A stretch of DNA of 64,000 nt from Ascarosepion bandense. Its lineage: Eukaryota > Mollusca > Cephalopoda > Sepiida > Sepiidae. Of this stretch, positions 33,065 through 44,819 are shown one piece after another. The position numbers and the translations under genes were made by a program. Location: the NCBI GenBank assembly GCA_037127315.1, contig JBBBDQ010000225.1, positions 1-64,000 of the forward strand, read 5' to 3'. The notes under the pieces were generated by a model. That model was not told the origin of the DNA. It saw nothing but the letters and a program-made list of their open reading frames with translations, and ran no database searches. The first letter of the stretch is position 1. Every line of letters starts with the position of its first letter.

Positions 33065-33214
33065 GTAGGGCCGCAAGTAAAGGTATTGACCCCACAAACT
33101 TTGTATGTGTGATAGCAGCAAAGACAAGGAGACGGAGGCGAAGATGTAGAATTTATCAATGTCAATTTCTACAAACGAAAAGCAGTCAGAAATCGGAAAA
33201 GGCCGTAGTCTAGA

Positions 33215-33590
33215 ACGCCGGCAGCGATTGGCAGGATCAGCTCAGGCAGGAACGTTGTCAGCGTCTGGCTGGAACCACACAGGCTGGAAAGTCGTCAGCG
33301 TGCAGCAGGAATGATACAAGCTGAAATGTCGTCGTCGGTAGGCAGAAACATTGTCAGCGTCTGGCTGGAATGGCACAAGCTGGAATGTCGTTAGCGTCTG
33401 ACAGGAACGTTACAGGCTGGAACATTGTCGGCTGGCAGAAACATCATCAGCGTCTGGCATGAATGGCCCAGGTTAGAAAAGTCCTCAGTGTCTGATAGGA
33501 ACGGCACAGACTGGAAAGTCATCAGTAGTCGACAGGAAAAGCGCAGGCTGGAACGTCGTCGTTGTCGGTCAGCACAGGCTGCAAACGTGA
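33215..33590. repeat. diverged GC-richer minisatellite
   Basis: About ten imperfect units of roughly 36 bp, such as gtcagcgtctggctggaa followed by cggcacaggctggaa, with variants (gtcgtcagcg, ctgacaggaacg). The open frame at 33425-33658 runs through it and has no domain, so it is a repeat artefact. Confidence 0.8.
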
Positions 33591-33599
33591 CCTGCAGAT

Positions 33600-36500
33600 A
33601 TCGGGTCTCGGCTGCAGTTGAATGTTATTCGAGGAGAATGGTTTTGGCTGAAGCCTAGCACGTGTTCATTCCAAGGCAAGTGAGAGAGTAAGCACGTGTG
33701 CGCTTCGGTCGTGACCTGGCGTGTGTTTTGCTTCCTTTACAGGATTCAACTGCCATTAAACGAAATCACTGCGAGTTAGCATGTGCAAATCCACAGTAAT
33801 TGAACTTGAACAGTCATCGTCTCCTTGCCAGATCAACCACAGGTAATGGAATCTCAGGCTGACTAGACCATTCCACCTTCGAAGCAGAGTCAAACCTAAA
33901 GAGGGACCTACATAGGCTTGTAACACCCCAGCGGAGGTCCGAACAATTTCTCCAGTGGCCGTTCTCCACGCTGTGATGTTGCCGGGGGTTGACTGAAAAA
34001 GTCGAAGCCTCAAGCTGGGGGTACAAGATAAACTATAAGGAATGAACTTCCACAACTTGGATGAGTTAAATCAATGCTTTATTTCGTTTAGAGTTAGTCT
34101 TTCAGTTGGGGCAGGCGATGTGACACTCAGCTCTAACTCTAATTAATGGAGATCAAATGCCGAACCGACCGACTCAAGACGAACGGAGTTTCTACTTCAA
34201 GCACACATCCAGCTGAACTAACTCTACTCGGAAAAACCACCTGTATTTATTTAAAATAATCAGAAGTGCCTAGACCACCGGGCAATAAGCATTGGCGACT
34301 GTAAGTCCAAAATTTCAAGGTACTTAAATTTTGCTTCCTTTGATGTGTAAACGGGATGTCTGCACTAAGCCTCTAAGTATTTTCCAGGATTTTTTTAATC
34401 TTTTTATCTCCGAATGTTTTTATAGCCCTGACACTTTACCCGTAACCAGGCGTTTTTTTATTGCCTGGAGAAAGGGAAAATTCTATTATCTTTTCTTAAT
34501 GTGTGGTCAAGATACAGTAAAGACAGTTTTTGACCTGGTCACTCAAAAATCTATTTCCTAAAGTTTATCTTTTATCACATCAAATCACTTAGTCAAATAT
34601 TTATTGGAAGACTGGTAGGATTTAACAGTAATCTGATACCCTTTTCTCTTCCACAAATTTCCTTATAAAAGAAAAAGCGTTTATTTATTTTTCCTCTTCT
34701 TTTTCACTTTTGTTAACCGAAATACATGTTTTTAAACTATTTTTCTATTCTTAACCATTTTTTATTTTAATCTATAATAAAATACATATTTTACAAATCC
34801 ACGTTAATATACGCCTAGTTATCGTGTCACAGGCTCATAAAACCAAACATTCAATTCGGCAGGACTGACAGCACTCAAGAGACATGAGCTGACCTCATCG
34901 TTCTGTCTTTCTCATCAAACTAACTCTGATGTTGTCTCCCAACGTTCTCTCTTCCTCACTGAAAGACTACTAATGTTCATCTCATTACAGTCAACAAAGA
35001 ATTTTCTAACTTTCATTTCACGACAAGTCATTACAGCTATAATTTGTGTATCTTACGTTTCAATAAATATCATCCTTTTATTTGAACAATGCAACAATCT
35101 TTTCTCTCATCTTGTCTATTCAAACGGTGACCTAGAGTTTCTTTCTCCAGCAAATGGTGACAACCCGATAAAAAACGAACGCTGCATCATTCTGCTCCCA
35201 ACAACTTATGAAACGAACAAAGTATGTTTCTACTTCTAACAACAGGTACCTCGTCATATTAGCAGACCACGGATTCAAATGACTTATCACACAATGGAAA
35301 AGACCACAACTATGAGACCACGTAATGATGAACCTTTCAACATTCAATTCCGCGAATATAAATTTTATGGTTCTTATGTAACAATATTTAGCATAGCAGG
35401 AATGGAAAAATTATGTTAATTTTATTACTATTAATTAGTACAGATCGAAAAGAACCAACTGGGAAAATGTATTCTGTTCCAATATGAACAGAGGAAAAAA
35501 AAGACGATATTTTTTTTTCTCTTGAGAAATGATTCACTTTTTCAAAAGAAAGATTGCGAAGGGACTAAAAATAAATATGGATCAGAATTTAACACGTGAA
35601 ATTACTTATTTAGAGTGAAACAACGAAGCTAAACAAGGTTACGGGGTTGGACGGCAATTGTTGACAGAAATGGTATTGTCAGTGAGCAGAGCTCGCCCGA
35701 GAAAGTTTTTTGAGGGGAGGGTTGGTTTTCTAACACAGCTGGTATCAAAACAAAAGAGACATTATTAGTCAGTTCCCAGCTACGAAAAATGATAATGAAA
35801 TTTTGTAATTTTTTTCAAAACAAAGACAACTTCCCAGCTGAAATGTCGGCATATACTAGCTGACATGAATAAAAGGTCAGAAGTTTCAATGGACAGTGAT
35901 GAGTGAATCTCCACAGAATCGGAATCAGTGTCTGTAAATCAGATCGGATTCAGTGTCTGTAAATCAGAAAGCACAGAGACGAAACATTCTATTTTTTCCC
36001 AGCAAAATACAAAGCCAAAACACACATGTGGAAGGTCAAAGAGGTTATTGCAAACTACAGACAAAAGTTAAAAGAGAGACATGTTGGGTATTGGGTATAG
36101 CTAAGTGCAAAGGTTGGGTTGATTTGTTGACGGAGAGTAAAGGACAATTAATTGATTATGAGAATGACTAAATTGGGATTTCCCTGAGAAAGGGACTGAC
36201 ATCATAAGTTCTGGCTAAAATGGATAAAGAGAAAAGAAATCCCATTGGCTGAATTGAAGGGAAGAAGATAGAAAAAAAGCTGACGTTGTGTGGTGACTCC
36301 GTCCAAGGGTGGAAGCGAAAGTGATTTTATTGGCTGCAAGAGCCAGAGACAAGATTTGCGTAAACACCTCTGGTAGCCGCCGGCTCCGCACCAGTAAAAC
36401 ATGGAGAAGCATGAATACAGAAATCCGAAGAACAAAGGTTAGTTCCACTCAGCTCTCGGTCCAGAGATGTAACGACAGAGATAAGCGCCAAGCCATCGGG

Positions 36501-37039
36501 TGCCCACCGCCGGGCAGGCTGCCTCCCATAAAGCTCCTGGCTGAAGATGTAAAGAGACAGAAAGACGCCATGTCGTTGGGTGCCAACCATAGAGAAACCT
36601 GACGCCAACAAAGCAGATTTAAAGTCAAACAGTGACAACCGTAGAGAAGCCTGCCGCCAGTTGACCGAAAAGAGTCAAACAACCAACCAGAGTTAAAGAC
36701 AGACAAGAAGTGATTTTGCAGTTGAAGTTTTGAAACGGCCAACCAGAGTTAAAGACAGACAGGAAGTGATTTTGCAGACAGAGTTTTGAAACTCCCAGCC
36801 TTACCTACCATACTCAAAGACAGTTCTTCGGCAGTTTGCGTGAAGCTTCGGTGTGAAGTGAGACGAAGTCATTTCGAGTCGCCACAAACTCCGACCGGAG
36901 GTGAAGTGATATTGCCAACCAAAAACTTGAATTAATAATAGGAAGAAAAACGCTTCGCAAATTACTACTTAGAGAAATTGGTCGAAACTTCCGTTCCGTT
37001 GCCAGATTGATAGGAACAGGGTTTGGGAAGAAGACGATT
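33600..37039. other. LTR-like debris, no recognisable genes
   Basis: The span has mixed composition. Positions 33756-34060 on the minus strand contain an AATAAA-type signal and an open frame without a recognised domain. Positions 35068-35205 match 50308-50443. A 26-bp direct duplication (cagtgtctgtaaatcag) lies near 35926-35968, and a 39-bp segment (ccaaccagagttaaagacag...) is repeated at 36683-36721 and 36739-36777. This resembles accumulated LTR and leader fragments rather than genes. Confidence 0.45.
35068..35205 (+). repeat. LTR/leader fragment shared with 50308-50443
   Basis: Shared blocks include cttttatttgaacaa, ctctcatcttgtctattcaa, acggtgacc and aaacgaacgctgc. The ggtgacc motif after a stretch of U5-like sequence resembles the LTR end and PBS region of Gypsy elements. 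Confidence 0.6.
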
Positions 37040-37226
37040 GGTGATTGTTCTTTTTCTATTTTTGTTTTGTACATAAAGACTTTCTACAACTTATTCAGGC
37101 GTAATTCAATTTATTTTTGGTGCTGTCTTCATTTTACCAATTGTGCGTGCATCCGGCTTGGTTTGACTTGGCGGAGAGACATCTAGCGAGAATTCAACGT
37201 GACTTTCTTGAGATCAAATTCACACT
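37040..37226 (+). repeat. R-U5-like LTR fragment next to gag
   Basis: It contains gtacataaagactttctaca (weak TATA box), then attcaggcgtaattcaattt, tttggtgctg and gtgactttcttgagatcaaa. The order matches the LTR at 30578-30967, and the match ends near 37226. The adjoining gag is of a different Gypsy type, so this may be a fragment joined by chance. Confidence 0.5.
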
Positions 37227-37248
37227 TGCAACTACAAACAATTTCCAA

Positions 37249-37900
37249 CGCAATGAAAATTACATCTCAGGGTCTACGATATTGCTATGTTGTCGAAAAG
37301 CTACCCACTGAAATAACCGTAGAGGTGATGGAATTACTTAAAACTATGCCCGATGATCATCCATATAACATTTTACGCCAAACAATAATGAAACGGTTGG
37401 GAAAATTTAAAGAAAGCCTGCTACGCGATCTATTTAACAACGTAGAATTTGGTGACTGAACACCCTCTCAATTACTGTCACATGAGGTCGCTACTTGGAG
37501 AGAATTCCATGGCCGATTCTATTTTAAAAAGGATGTGGCTTGATAAATTACCTACAACTATCACACAAACTTTAGCACAGAAGTGTTTAGCTGATATCGC
37601 TGACAGAATTCACAAAACGGAAATCAAGAGAATACTACAATCGGTTTCAGAAAACAACAGACACGGAGTTGACACAACTCAAGGAAATTGTAGCAGAATT
37701 AATTAATCAAATTGGAGATGATGCATCAACATTATAACAATAGATTCCGTTCAAGGCAAAGACACAGTACAACCAGACGACATAATAAAATGCGCAGACC
37801 TGATTCAAAAGACGTATACTGCTGATACCATAAGAAATTCAGCAGCAATGCGCAGAAATGCAATAAGCCATGCTAGTTTCAGGAAAATTTCAGATCAATA
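37249..37900 (+). pseudogene. gag of Gypsy relic 1
   Basis: The frame 37199-37459 gives VVEKLPTEITVEVMELLKTM and later LLRDLFNNVEFGD, matching the Gypsy gag segment LP-E---EV-DLL...L---L--VELGD. After a frameshift it continues at 37449-37706 with MRSLLGENSMADSILKRMWL and DKLPTTITQTLA. Near 37815-37875 a degenerate C-terminal motif, YHKKFSSNAQKCNKPC, corresponds to the knuckle-like CYYH-KFG--A--C--PC motif with the first Cys replaced by a stop. It would form the particle shell; the copy is inactive. The gag N-terminus is missing. Confidence 0.85.
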
Positions 37901-37920
37901 AATACGACTTTTTAACATAA

Positions 37921-39440
37921 AAAGGTGGGCTATTGTACATCAAAGACAATCCCACTAATATGAACATCCTGATAGATATAGACTCTATATACACGAAGGT
38001 TAATGTCATACCAGTGTTACGAATGCATATCAACACACCCATACCCACACACATACAATAAGCGTAGACCCCGCTAGGCGACAGAGAGAAAGTCACGTAG
38101 GAGTCAGTTTTGGAATAGCATGGCAGAGGTTAACTGACCCAAATATCAACTTAGTAACAACTGTCTAGACAGAAGCTAGACAGAAGCCAGACATGAGAGG
38201 TCAATAAGCAGCAGTAGCCAAAATTCGCGCTTAAATGCGAATCACGAGGTAGTCAGAAATTTTAATCATTTGCAGGCTAGATTTCGACTGGACAAGTCAT
38301 GATATTTCTATGCTGAAACTCCGACACCCTATGAATGAAAAGAGGAGGCTTATTTTTATAATGACGTAACTCGACCAATTCAGTCAAAGAAACTCCGGAT
38401 AAAAATCACACATTTTTATTCGTTAAATTAAGAAGAAGAAGGTTTAATTGAAAGAATGCAGAATATGTTATCAATATAAATCCAGCTACGCCAGGAAGAA
38501 GGAAGAAGCTGTGATAGATCAAAGAAGAAGATATCGACGCCGAGTTGCAGAGAAGATAACGTTCAGTGAAGAAACGAAATTAAGAAAATTGCTGAGATGT
38601 TTGCTTGCAGAGAATATGAAGTTCGATTGAAGAAAGAAGTGAAGAAAATTGCAGACAAGTTTGCTACGGTCGGGCAGCATTCGATATAGAAAAGAAAGAA
38701 AGAAAGAAATGAAAGAGAAAAAGAGAACTGAATAGAGAAAGATAAGTTATTATACTTTTGGCCCCGTGTTATGATTAAGTGCATATATCCACCAACGTTA
38801 TGTTATTACAAACATCATTCCCCATGTTCGATAATATTATATATATCCTATCCCATTTTTGTGTTATGTGTTGATTTCATGCATTTGTATTAATTCGTCG
38901 TAATTCGTTAGAGTTCGACATATTTTAGTATCCCAACGGAGGTTGTGAAATTTAATTCCAGTTGTGGACATTCTCACTCAGAATTTATTTTTCTTTTATT
39001 TTACTATTTTAATATTCGCTCGTTGAATTGTTCTTTTTGTATTAAATTTTATACCAAAAAACCATTTCGCCTTATGTTCATCCTTTGGATTGTTGGTCAG
39101 TTCATGTGTTCATAAAGAAGCAATCCGGGAAAGGTTATATTTCGATCATACTGATCTCTTTATTTTATTTTTTTATTGTTGTCCATTCGACATGATCTAA
39201 GAGGGATAACTCGTATCCGTCCTAAGATATGTAGAATGTAAATAATCACGAATCGACGTATAATCCTATAAGTGTATTGACGAGGAAGGCATATGACACC
39301 AGCTACACCGACGCTTAAAAAACAAACAAACACTACCTCCACAAGCCACAAATAGATCTACTATTTTAAGTTATAGGGAAAGGAACCCCACACCGAGAGA
39401 CAATTGAAACGGGCATGACCCATCATCGGTACAGATTTGT
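37921..39440 (+). pseudogene. protease of Gypsy relic 1, split by a solo LTR
   Basis: GLLYIKDNPTNMNILIDIDS at 37925-37985 corresponds to the protease N-terminal part, with the DTG active site altered to DID. The frame runs to VNVIP at 38010, where the solo LTR begins. After the LTR it resumes at 39299 with ATPTLKKQ, giving the family pattern VIPAT, and later PIIGTDLLAK near 39415-39445, the second conserved protease block. The split proves the LTR is younger than this element. Confidence 0.82.
38015..39298. mobile_element. solo LTR, 1284 bp, CCAG target duplication
   Basis: It begins TGTTACGAATGC at 38015 and ends ATATGACA at 39298 (TG...CA), with CCAG at 38011-38014 and 39299-39302. Removing it restores the Gypsy protease reading VIP-AT. 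The interior has purine-rich tracts (38430-38740) and no coding similarity. Orientation is unresolved, since the TG...CA ends read the same way on both strands. Confidence 0.85.
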
Positions 39441-39467
39441 TAGCCAAGATTATACACACACACACAC

Positions 39468-39510
<43 letters not shown>
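39468..39510. repeat. CT microsatellite
   Basis: A run of ct dinucleotides follows a short ca run, within the Gypsy relic between protease and RT. Confidence 0.95.
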
Positions 39511-39514
<4 letters not shown>

Positions 39515-39559
39515 TATGTCACCTTAATTGATGAGGAAACTAGACTGAAAACACCATGA

Positions 39560-40392
39560 ATTCGCACATCCTTTTCTATTACTGGGATGAGTACAGTTGT
39601 ATTAAATAATGAATTTGCAGCTACATTCAGACACTTTTCAGACTTAACACAATTATTAGTACATTCAACAAAACGCCACATCCAGTCCACTGGACAACCT
39701 ACATACGCCACAGCTCGCAGGTTAAGGCCACACAAATTAAAATTCGCCAAACGAAATTTTCAGGGTTTATTGGAGCAAGGAATCATTCGACCTTCTAAAA
39801 GTTCTTGGGCCTGTGGTGAACACGAAATTAAAAGTAACTCTCTTCTCTTCCTCACTTTTACAAAAATTCACAATTACACATGAAATCCTAATTTTGACAA
39901 ATAGGAAAAGGATTGACCCTGTACTGAAAGAAAAACACGAAGCCAGATTTCGCGATCCAATGTTAAATTAATTTTTTAACCAATGAAAGGAAGCGATTTG
40001 CAAACTGAGAGAAAAATTAACAAGTTCATGTTAAAATTGTCTTTGGCTATAAAAACAGAAAGAAAATTGAAGCAGTCAGATGGGAGCAGAAATGTGACAA
40101 AGGAAGACTACCCTTCGTTTTCGCCAACATGAACAAAGAAGAGCATAACCAGCACCTACGACAAGTGCCTAGTAGACTTACGCAGTATGGACTAAGGATC
40201 GACCTCGCAAAGTGCCTCATTGGAGTTAACAAACTTAATTTTCTCGGACAGACAATTTCAAAAGAAGGTATTACTCCTATTCAAGAAAAAATAGATACCA
40301 TCACCAACCTGCCAACACCAACTTCAGTTAAACATTTAAGATATGTTGGTCTTATAAACATTTACAGGAACCACATACCTAAATGTTGTGGA
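39560..40392 (+). pseudogene. reverse transcriptase fragments of Gypsy relic 1
   Basis: 39600-39812 carries NNEFAATFRHFSDLTQ and RRLRPHKLKFAKRNFQGLLE, then GIIRPSKSSWA, the standard N-terminal RT entry of Gypsy elements. The central RT with the YxDD box is missing, replaced by about 300 bp of unrelated AT-rich DNA (39815-40120). 40126-40392 resumes at the palm end and thumb with EEHNQHLRQVPSRLTQYGLR, FLGQTISKEGITPIQEKID and a segment ending NIYRNHIPK. A deletion with filler therefore removed the catalytic centre. Confidence 0.85.
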
Positions 40393-41225
40393 AATTTTAT
40401 TCGTCTTTTCGTTTCTTTGGTTTTTATTTCTCTCCTTTTCTTGCTGAGGCCGTTGGGAAGTTGAAATACCTATTCTGTACCATGTGTTGCATATTTCACC
40501 TCTGATTGATTGGCTCTGCTTGACAGAATTTGAAAGTTTTTTGATTTTCGCCGACCATAGCAGTCCAGAAAATTTTAGCTTCGTCAGACAAAAGACGTAA
40601 AAAGAAGTTTGAATTTGCTTGCGGGCTTGAGTAGCTCGCTAAAGAAGACAAAAAAGAGAACTCTTCGGACGTACAGAGGAGAAATAATATTGGATACAAC
40701 TTTTTCCAGAGGAAGAAGGAAAGTTTTATTTCTGCTAAAGAAGAACAAAGTTTCCTAGGTCGGCCAATAACCCACGAGGGTTGAAAAAAAAGGATATAAA
40801 AAGAGAGATTGTTTTTTAACCAGCCCCTGAAGAGGCGGAAGAAAGAACTTTTGAATATCGGACATTGAATAAGAAAAATTAAAGGAAAAGAGAGTCGATA
40901 ATTCAGCGGCGAGAGAGAAGCAACTCTCCCCTAACTTCTCTCCCTTCGCAGGAAAGAAAGGAAACGAGAAGATTTCTTTAATGAGAAAAAGAAAGAAAGA
41001 AGAGAGGCCACAGGACTAGCAAGGTATTTGCAAAGGACTTTTTTGTGGTACCAAGGCTATAAACTATAGCCTTTGCAAACGGACTAGTTTTGCAATCAGC
41101 ACAAAATTCCTCCCTGTTATTAATAGTGTTGTTGTTTCTTTAATTTAAACTTTTGTTTTATATTAAATTTTTCCTTTCCCTTTGTTCACAGCAGGATTTT
41201 TTCACGAAACAAAAAATTCCTGCAA
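40393..41225 (+). mobile_element. LTR-like block within Gypsy relic 1
   Basis: Gypsy coding similarity stops near 40392 and restarts near 41236 with APLTILLKGKNKK. The block between contains a TATA box (ggatataaaaagagag near 40790), purine-rich stretches and T-rich DNA, as in LTRs. Exact ends and target duplication were not resolved; it may begin tgttgtgg at 40384 and end near ttcaca at 41235. Confidence 0.45.
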
Positions 41226-41229
41226 TGTT

Positions 41230-41905
41230 CACACATTCACGCTCCACTTACAATTTTGCTTAAAGGAAAAAACAAGAAATGCAGAACAACTTCAAGCTAT
41301 AAAGTGTGCCAAATACGCTATCAATTTAATCAAATTATAACTTTTACGGACTGATGACACTGTCAAGCTGGCCTTTGCTACAGATGCATCAGTAGTTGCA
41401 ATCAGAACAGTGTTACAACAGACTAGTAACGATATTTCTCAACCCATTATTTACTATTCGGCAAAATTAACTCCTGATCAGAGAAACTAGAGTACCTTTT
41501 CTCGAGAACGTTTAGCACTCTAACTTCTTATCAAGAATTCAACACATATAAGAATGTAGAGATTTCACAGTTACACAGCTAACAAGCCGTTAATATTCTC
41601 ATTACATTCAGCAACAAATAAATATTCACCGAGACAAGGTGACAAGGTTAATTTTGATTAATTTCTCTGTTAGATTTCACATGACACAAGACCACTTCCC
41701 AAAGGAACTTCCTACTCAAATCCTTACGAACCACCATTGTTTTTATTAGCGTTGCAATTCATTCATTAAACAAGCAAATAGAAAGTGGAATGAAGTTGAC
41801 AAAACATCATTTTGCAACTGTAGCTGGGCCGGCAAATCAGGTGCCGTTAACCCCGCTAGGAATTAAAATAATACGATCGGATCAAGGACAACGAAGACGA
41901 GGATT
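41230..41905 (+). pseudogene. RNase H and integrase fragments of Gypsy relic 1
   Basis: 41344-41520 gives KLAFATDASVVAIRTVLQQ and YYSAKLTPDQ, the RNase H start with its TDAS motif. ATNKYSPRQGDK near 41605 matches the KYSPRQ-R-LDF motif. Near 41850 LGIKIIRSDQGQR corresponds to the integrase segment with the second catalytic Asp (family TDQG-QF). The first integrase Asp and the zinc-binding region are not readable, and the element is cut off by the tandem array. Confidence 0.75.
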
Positions 41906-41994
41906 TATAAATTCAAGCCAAACTTTTGTTTACAAAATCTGGCAAACGTATTTACAAAATCTTTGTTAAGCCGGGCAGTGTCAATCGAAAGGAT

Positions 41995-42190
41995 CGCTTG
42001 GTAGATCCAAGGGCGGTAGACCAGCGGCTGGCAGGGAAGTGCAGTGCAAAGGTGATGCTGGTTGCTAGAAGTTCTGCTTGGTAGTTCCAAGGTCGGTAGA
42101 CCAGTGGCTGGCAGGGCAGGGCAGAGGTGATGCTGGTTGCTAGAGGTTCTGCTTGGTAGTTCCAGGAAGATCTGTTGCTGGTGGCTGCTA
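41995..42190. repeat. GC-richer tandem repeat, two and a half units of about 75 bp
   Basis: The unit contains cttggtagttccaagg, cggtagaccagtggctggca and ggtgatgctggttgctaga. It adjoins the truncated Gypsy integrase and leads into the hairpin array. Confidence 0.8.
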
Positions 42191-42204
42191 CTGGAGACGG
42201 TTAG

Positions 42205-42670
42205 CCCTTAGAAGGGCTGTATCATATGTAAACGGTTAGTTCTTAGAAGGAGTGTCGCATACGTAACCGGCTAGTCCTAAAAAGGACAGTTGCACATGTA
42301 ATCAGCCCTTAGAAGGACTGTTGTATATGTAGCCGGGACTGCAGCTTCTGCCGGTGCGCCTGCTGCTTCTGCCTGGTCCTTAGTGCGCCTGCTGTTTCTG
42401 CCTGCTGCTTGGTGCGCCTGCTGGTGGCTGCTGCTGCAGGAACCGAGTAGCCCTAAAAAGGGCTATTGCATATGTAGCTGAGGAGCCCTTAAAAGGACTG
42501 GTGCATATGTAAACGGAGAGCTCTTAAAAGGACTTGTGCATATCTAAACGGAGAGCCCTTAAAAGGACTTGTGCATATCTGAGACGGAAAGCCCTATAGC
42601 AATGTAATCAGAAAGTCTTAAAAAGGACTGTTGCATATGTAGTTAGAGAGCCCTGAAAAGAGCTGCTGTT
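42205..42670. repeat. hairpin minisatellite, about eleven units of 35 bp
   Basis: Units read agcccttagaagggct followed by gtatcatatgtaaacgg, with variants. The first half of each is a small inverted repeat (agccctt/aagggct, agccct/agggct, agtcct/aggac), so paired positions often stay complementary or wobble-paired despite sequence change. A 110-bp ctgctg-rich patch interrupts the array at 42335-42450. Confidence 0.85.
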
Positions 42671-42859
42671 GGTAGTGGCTGCTGCTGCTGGAGTTGGCAA
42701 GCTGGGTTGGGAGTGGCTGGTATTGCTAAGGCTGGTTGTTGGTGGCTGCTACTGACTTCTGGAAACGGCTGCTGCTATGATCAGCGACGAGGGTCGGCCA
42801 GGCGCAGGTGGTAGGGGGAGCACGTCGCTCGACCCCGGAGCCTTGGTAATTTGGTGAAA

Positions 42860-44640
42860 AAATCGGCCATGTTTGTGTTAGCAGTGGTCAGCAACCTTGC
42901 CCAGTTAATAATGTCTTTTAAAATTCTCCTTCCACTTTTGAATGTACACATGGGTTTTATTTGAACACCATGTGTACATAGATTAGTTTCAGGTCATTGT
43001 TTTTTTGAGTGCTTGTGTGTGTTTATATTTCGTTTTGTTGTTGTTTGTCTGTGTTTTGACTTTTGGAAACACTGAGTCACCGGAAATTAATGGCTTCGCT
43101 CCGTTTTCCGGAGTGACGCTTGAGTAGCCGGCAGTAATATCCGACCGGGTGCGATACAACGATACAGTGTATTAAATAAATAATAACAAGAATACATAAA
43201 TTACATAGAAGTTGAATATGATGTGAAATTGTTTGAAATTGTCTCCCATAGACTGTATGAAAATTTCTGTTAGATCTTTTAATGTAAGTTGGAATGTTCA
43301 TTGTTGTTGTAAGATTTGATAATAAGTGTGATAAGAAATTTGTGTCAGGAATATTATTGCTAAAAAGAATTGTTCAAATCTGAGAGTTCATGAATAGCGT
43401 TCATTGTTGTTAGCTGTACAAAGAATGAATTTGTATGAGAGAGTGAGTTGGGCTTTAGGCTCGTATAGTTTGACATGATGTGTGCGTAAGAAATGTCAGT
43501 GCCAACTGGCTAAAAATGCGCGGCAAATTGTATATATAGGTATTCAAACACCCTCACAATTTGGCGGTAAAAATATAGTTCACTTACCTTGATTCTGATT
43601 GGCTAACTCAACCCAATCAGCAAGCAGCTTACATTTATTCAAATATAAAATGGTTACATACTGAATTTAATACATATGATTGCGTAAGTAAGTGTGTGTG
43701 CGTGATTTCACCAGTGTTTGTCACAATATGATGTGACACAATGTTGAAAAAAATCTACAACCAAACGTAAATTTACGAAAACTCATTGTAGCGGATCGGG
43801 TTTGATCAGATTCACCCAAGCCTAGTTACTTTGTGGTTATACGATCAAATAATTGCTAAGTTAACTAGCGTGTTCAGAATGCAATCCACAAACATTTATA
43901 TAATTTGTACATTGACGAAACAAAAGAAATATAACAAAATTCTGTTAGGCAACAGACAATAACATCTAATAATATACAAATTTGTTGTGGTGATAAGCAT
44001 ACGAAAAGTTGCAAAATTGTATGTTTACGAAAATGTAGGTTGAATATCCTTTCAACATAAATCTGCCATAAATGTGCCACTTGGCGTGGTTTGTTTTAGG
44101 AACAGTATGATGCAGAAGTTAAATCTGTTAAATGTTCCTTTGATATTATTTAATGAATTTCAGTTGAAAAAAGTGTGTGTCAGAATTAAAATTGACGTGA
44201 GTTGAAAAGTAAATTTCTCACTTGAGAATTCAGGATCGCGCCGCATGGCCAACGAAGTGGGCAATTGTTGTTCTATCTATTACATGGGGACTTGCACGGG
44301 CGTCTGCTTTCTGGCCGAACTGAAATTCTCGCTGGGTTTCTTCTTTTAAATACTGGCAGAGGTGGATAACGTACACTTGTTGAAATTTCGGGCGCAATTA
44401 TGTGTCCTACGTGTTAATAAACCAATCAGCAATGGTTATTCTTAAAATTAGCCGTCTGATCCTTTTGGCGTTTAGTTTGCACAAATCTTTTAATGTTAGT
44501 ATGTGCGATTAAAAAATTGTCGCTGAAACATTTTTCTTCATTCACATGTTATGTAAGGGGTAAATTGTCGTATATGCTTTTTTATAAAACTTGCCAGGTG
44601 GATTCCACACCATATTCCTACACTTTCATGGACTATTTCA
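42860..44640. other. LTR-like and AT-rich DNA, no recognisable genes
   Basis: A minus-strand LTR candidate spans roughly 43739-43085: it begins TGTGTCACATCA, has a TATA box (ctatatatacaa) near 43535, and is followed by ccggtgactcagtg, a PBS-like motif. A partner LTR is not found. The remainder shows no coding similarity. Confidence 0.3.
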
Positions 44641-44819
44641 TCTAAGCAGTAGAGCAACAGTATGACACAACGCTTTGTATAGACAAATATTACAACAGAC
44701 ATTCTCAATTGGACTAAAACTTGTTTGTCTTGTCAACGCAATAAAATCTGTAGGTACACCAAATCTCCTATCGGAACATTCAGTAAACTGGACGCTTATA
44801 TACAGAGGCAGGATCAAGC

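Larger units (their letters stand above)
37227..41905 (+). mobile_element. Ty3/Gypsy relic 1 with nested insertions
   Basis: On the plus strand, gag, protease, RT, RNase H and a short integrase piece follow in order over 4.7 kb. At least two blocks interrupt it: a solo LTR at 38015-39298 and an LTR-like block at about 40393-41225. A CT microsatellite lies at 39468-39510. It ends abruptly at a GC-rich tandem array near 41905. It belongs to the same broad Gypsy group as the element at 44820-49792, judged by the gag and protease pattern. Confidence 0.85.

Noticed and set aside
33425..33658. 77-codon open frame, basic and Ser/Arg-rich
   Set aside because: It lies within the minisatellite and has no domain.
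33756..34055. 99-codon minus-strand frame
   Set aside because: It has Trp- and Leu-rich segments but no family I recognise, in LTR-like debris. Not called a gene.
36309..36638. Overlapping 97-103-codon frames on both strands
   Set aside because: These mirror-image frames in GC-richer DNA come from composition and a 56-bp duplication.
39361..39750. 129-codon minus-strand frame with Arg-Glu repeats
   Set aside because: It is antisense to the Gypsy relic and runs through the CT microsatellite.
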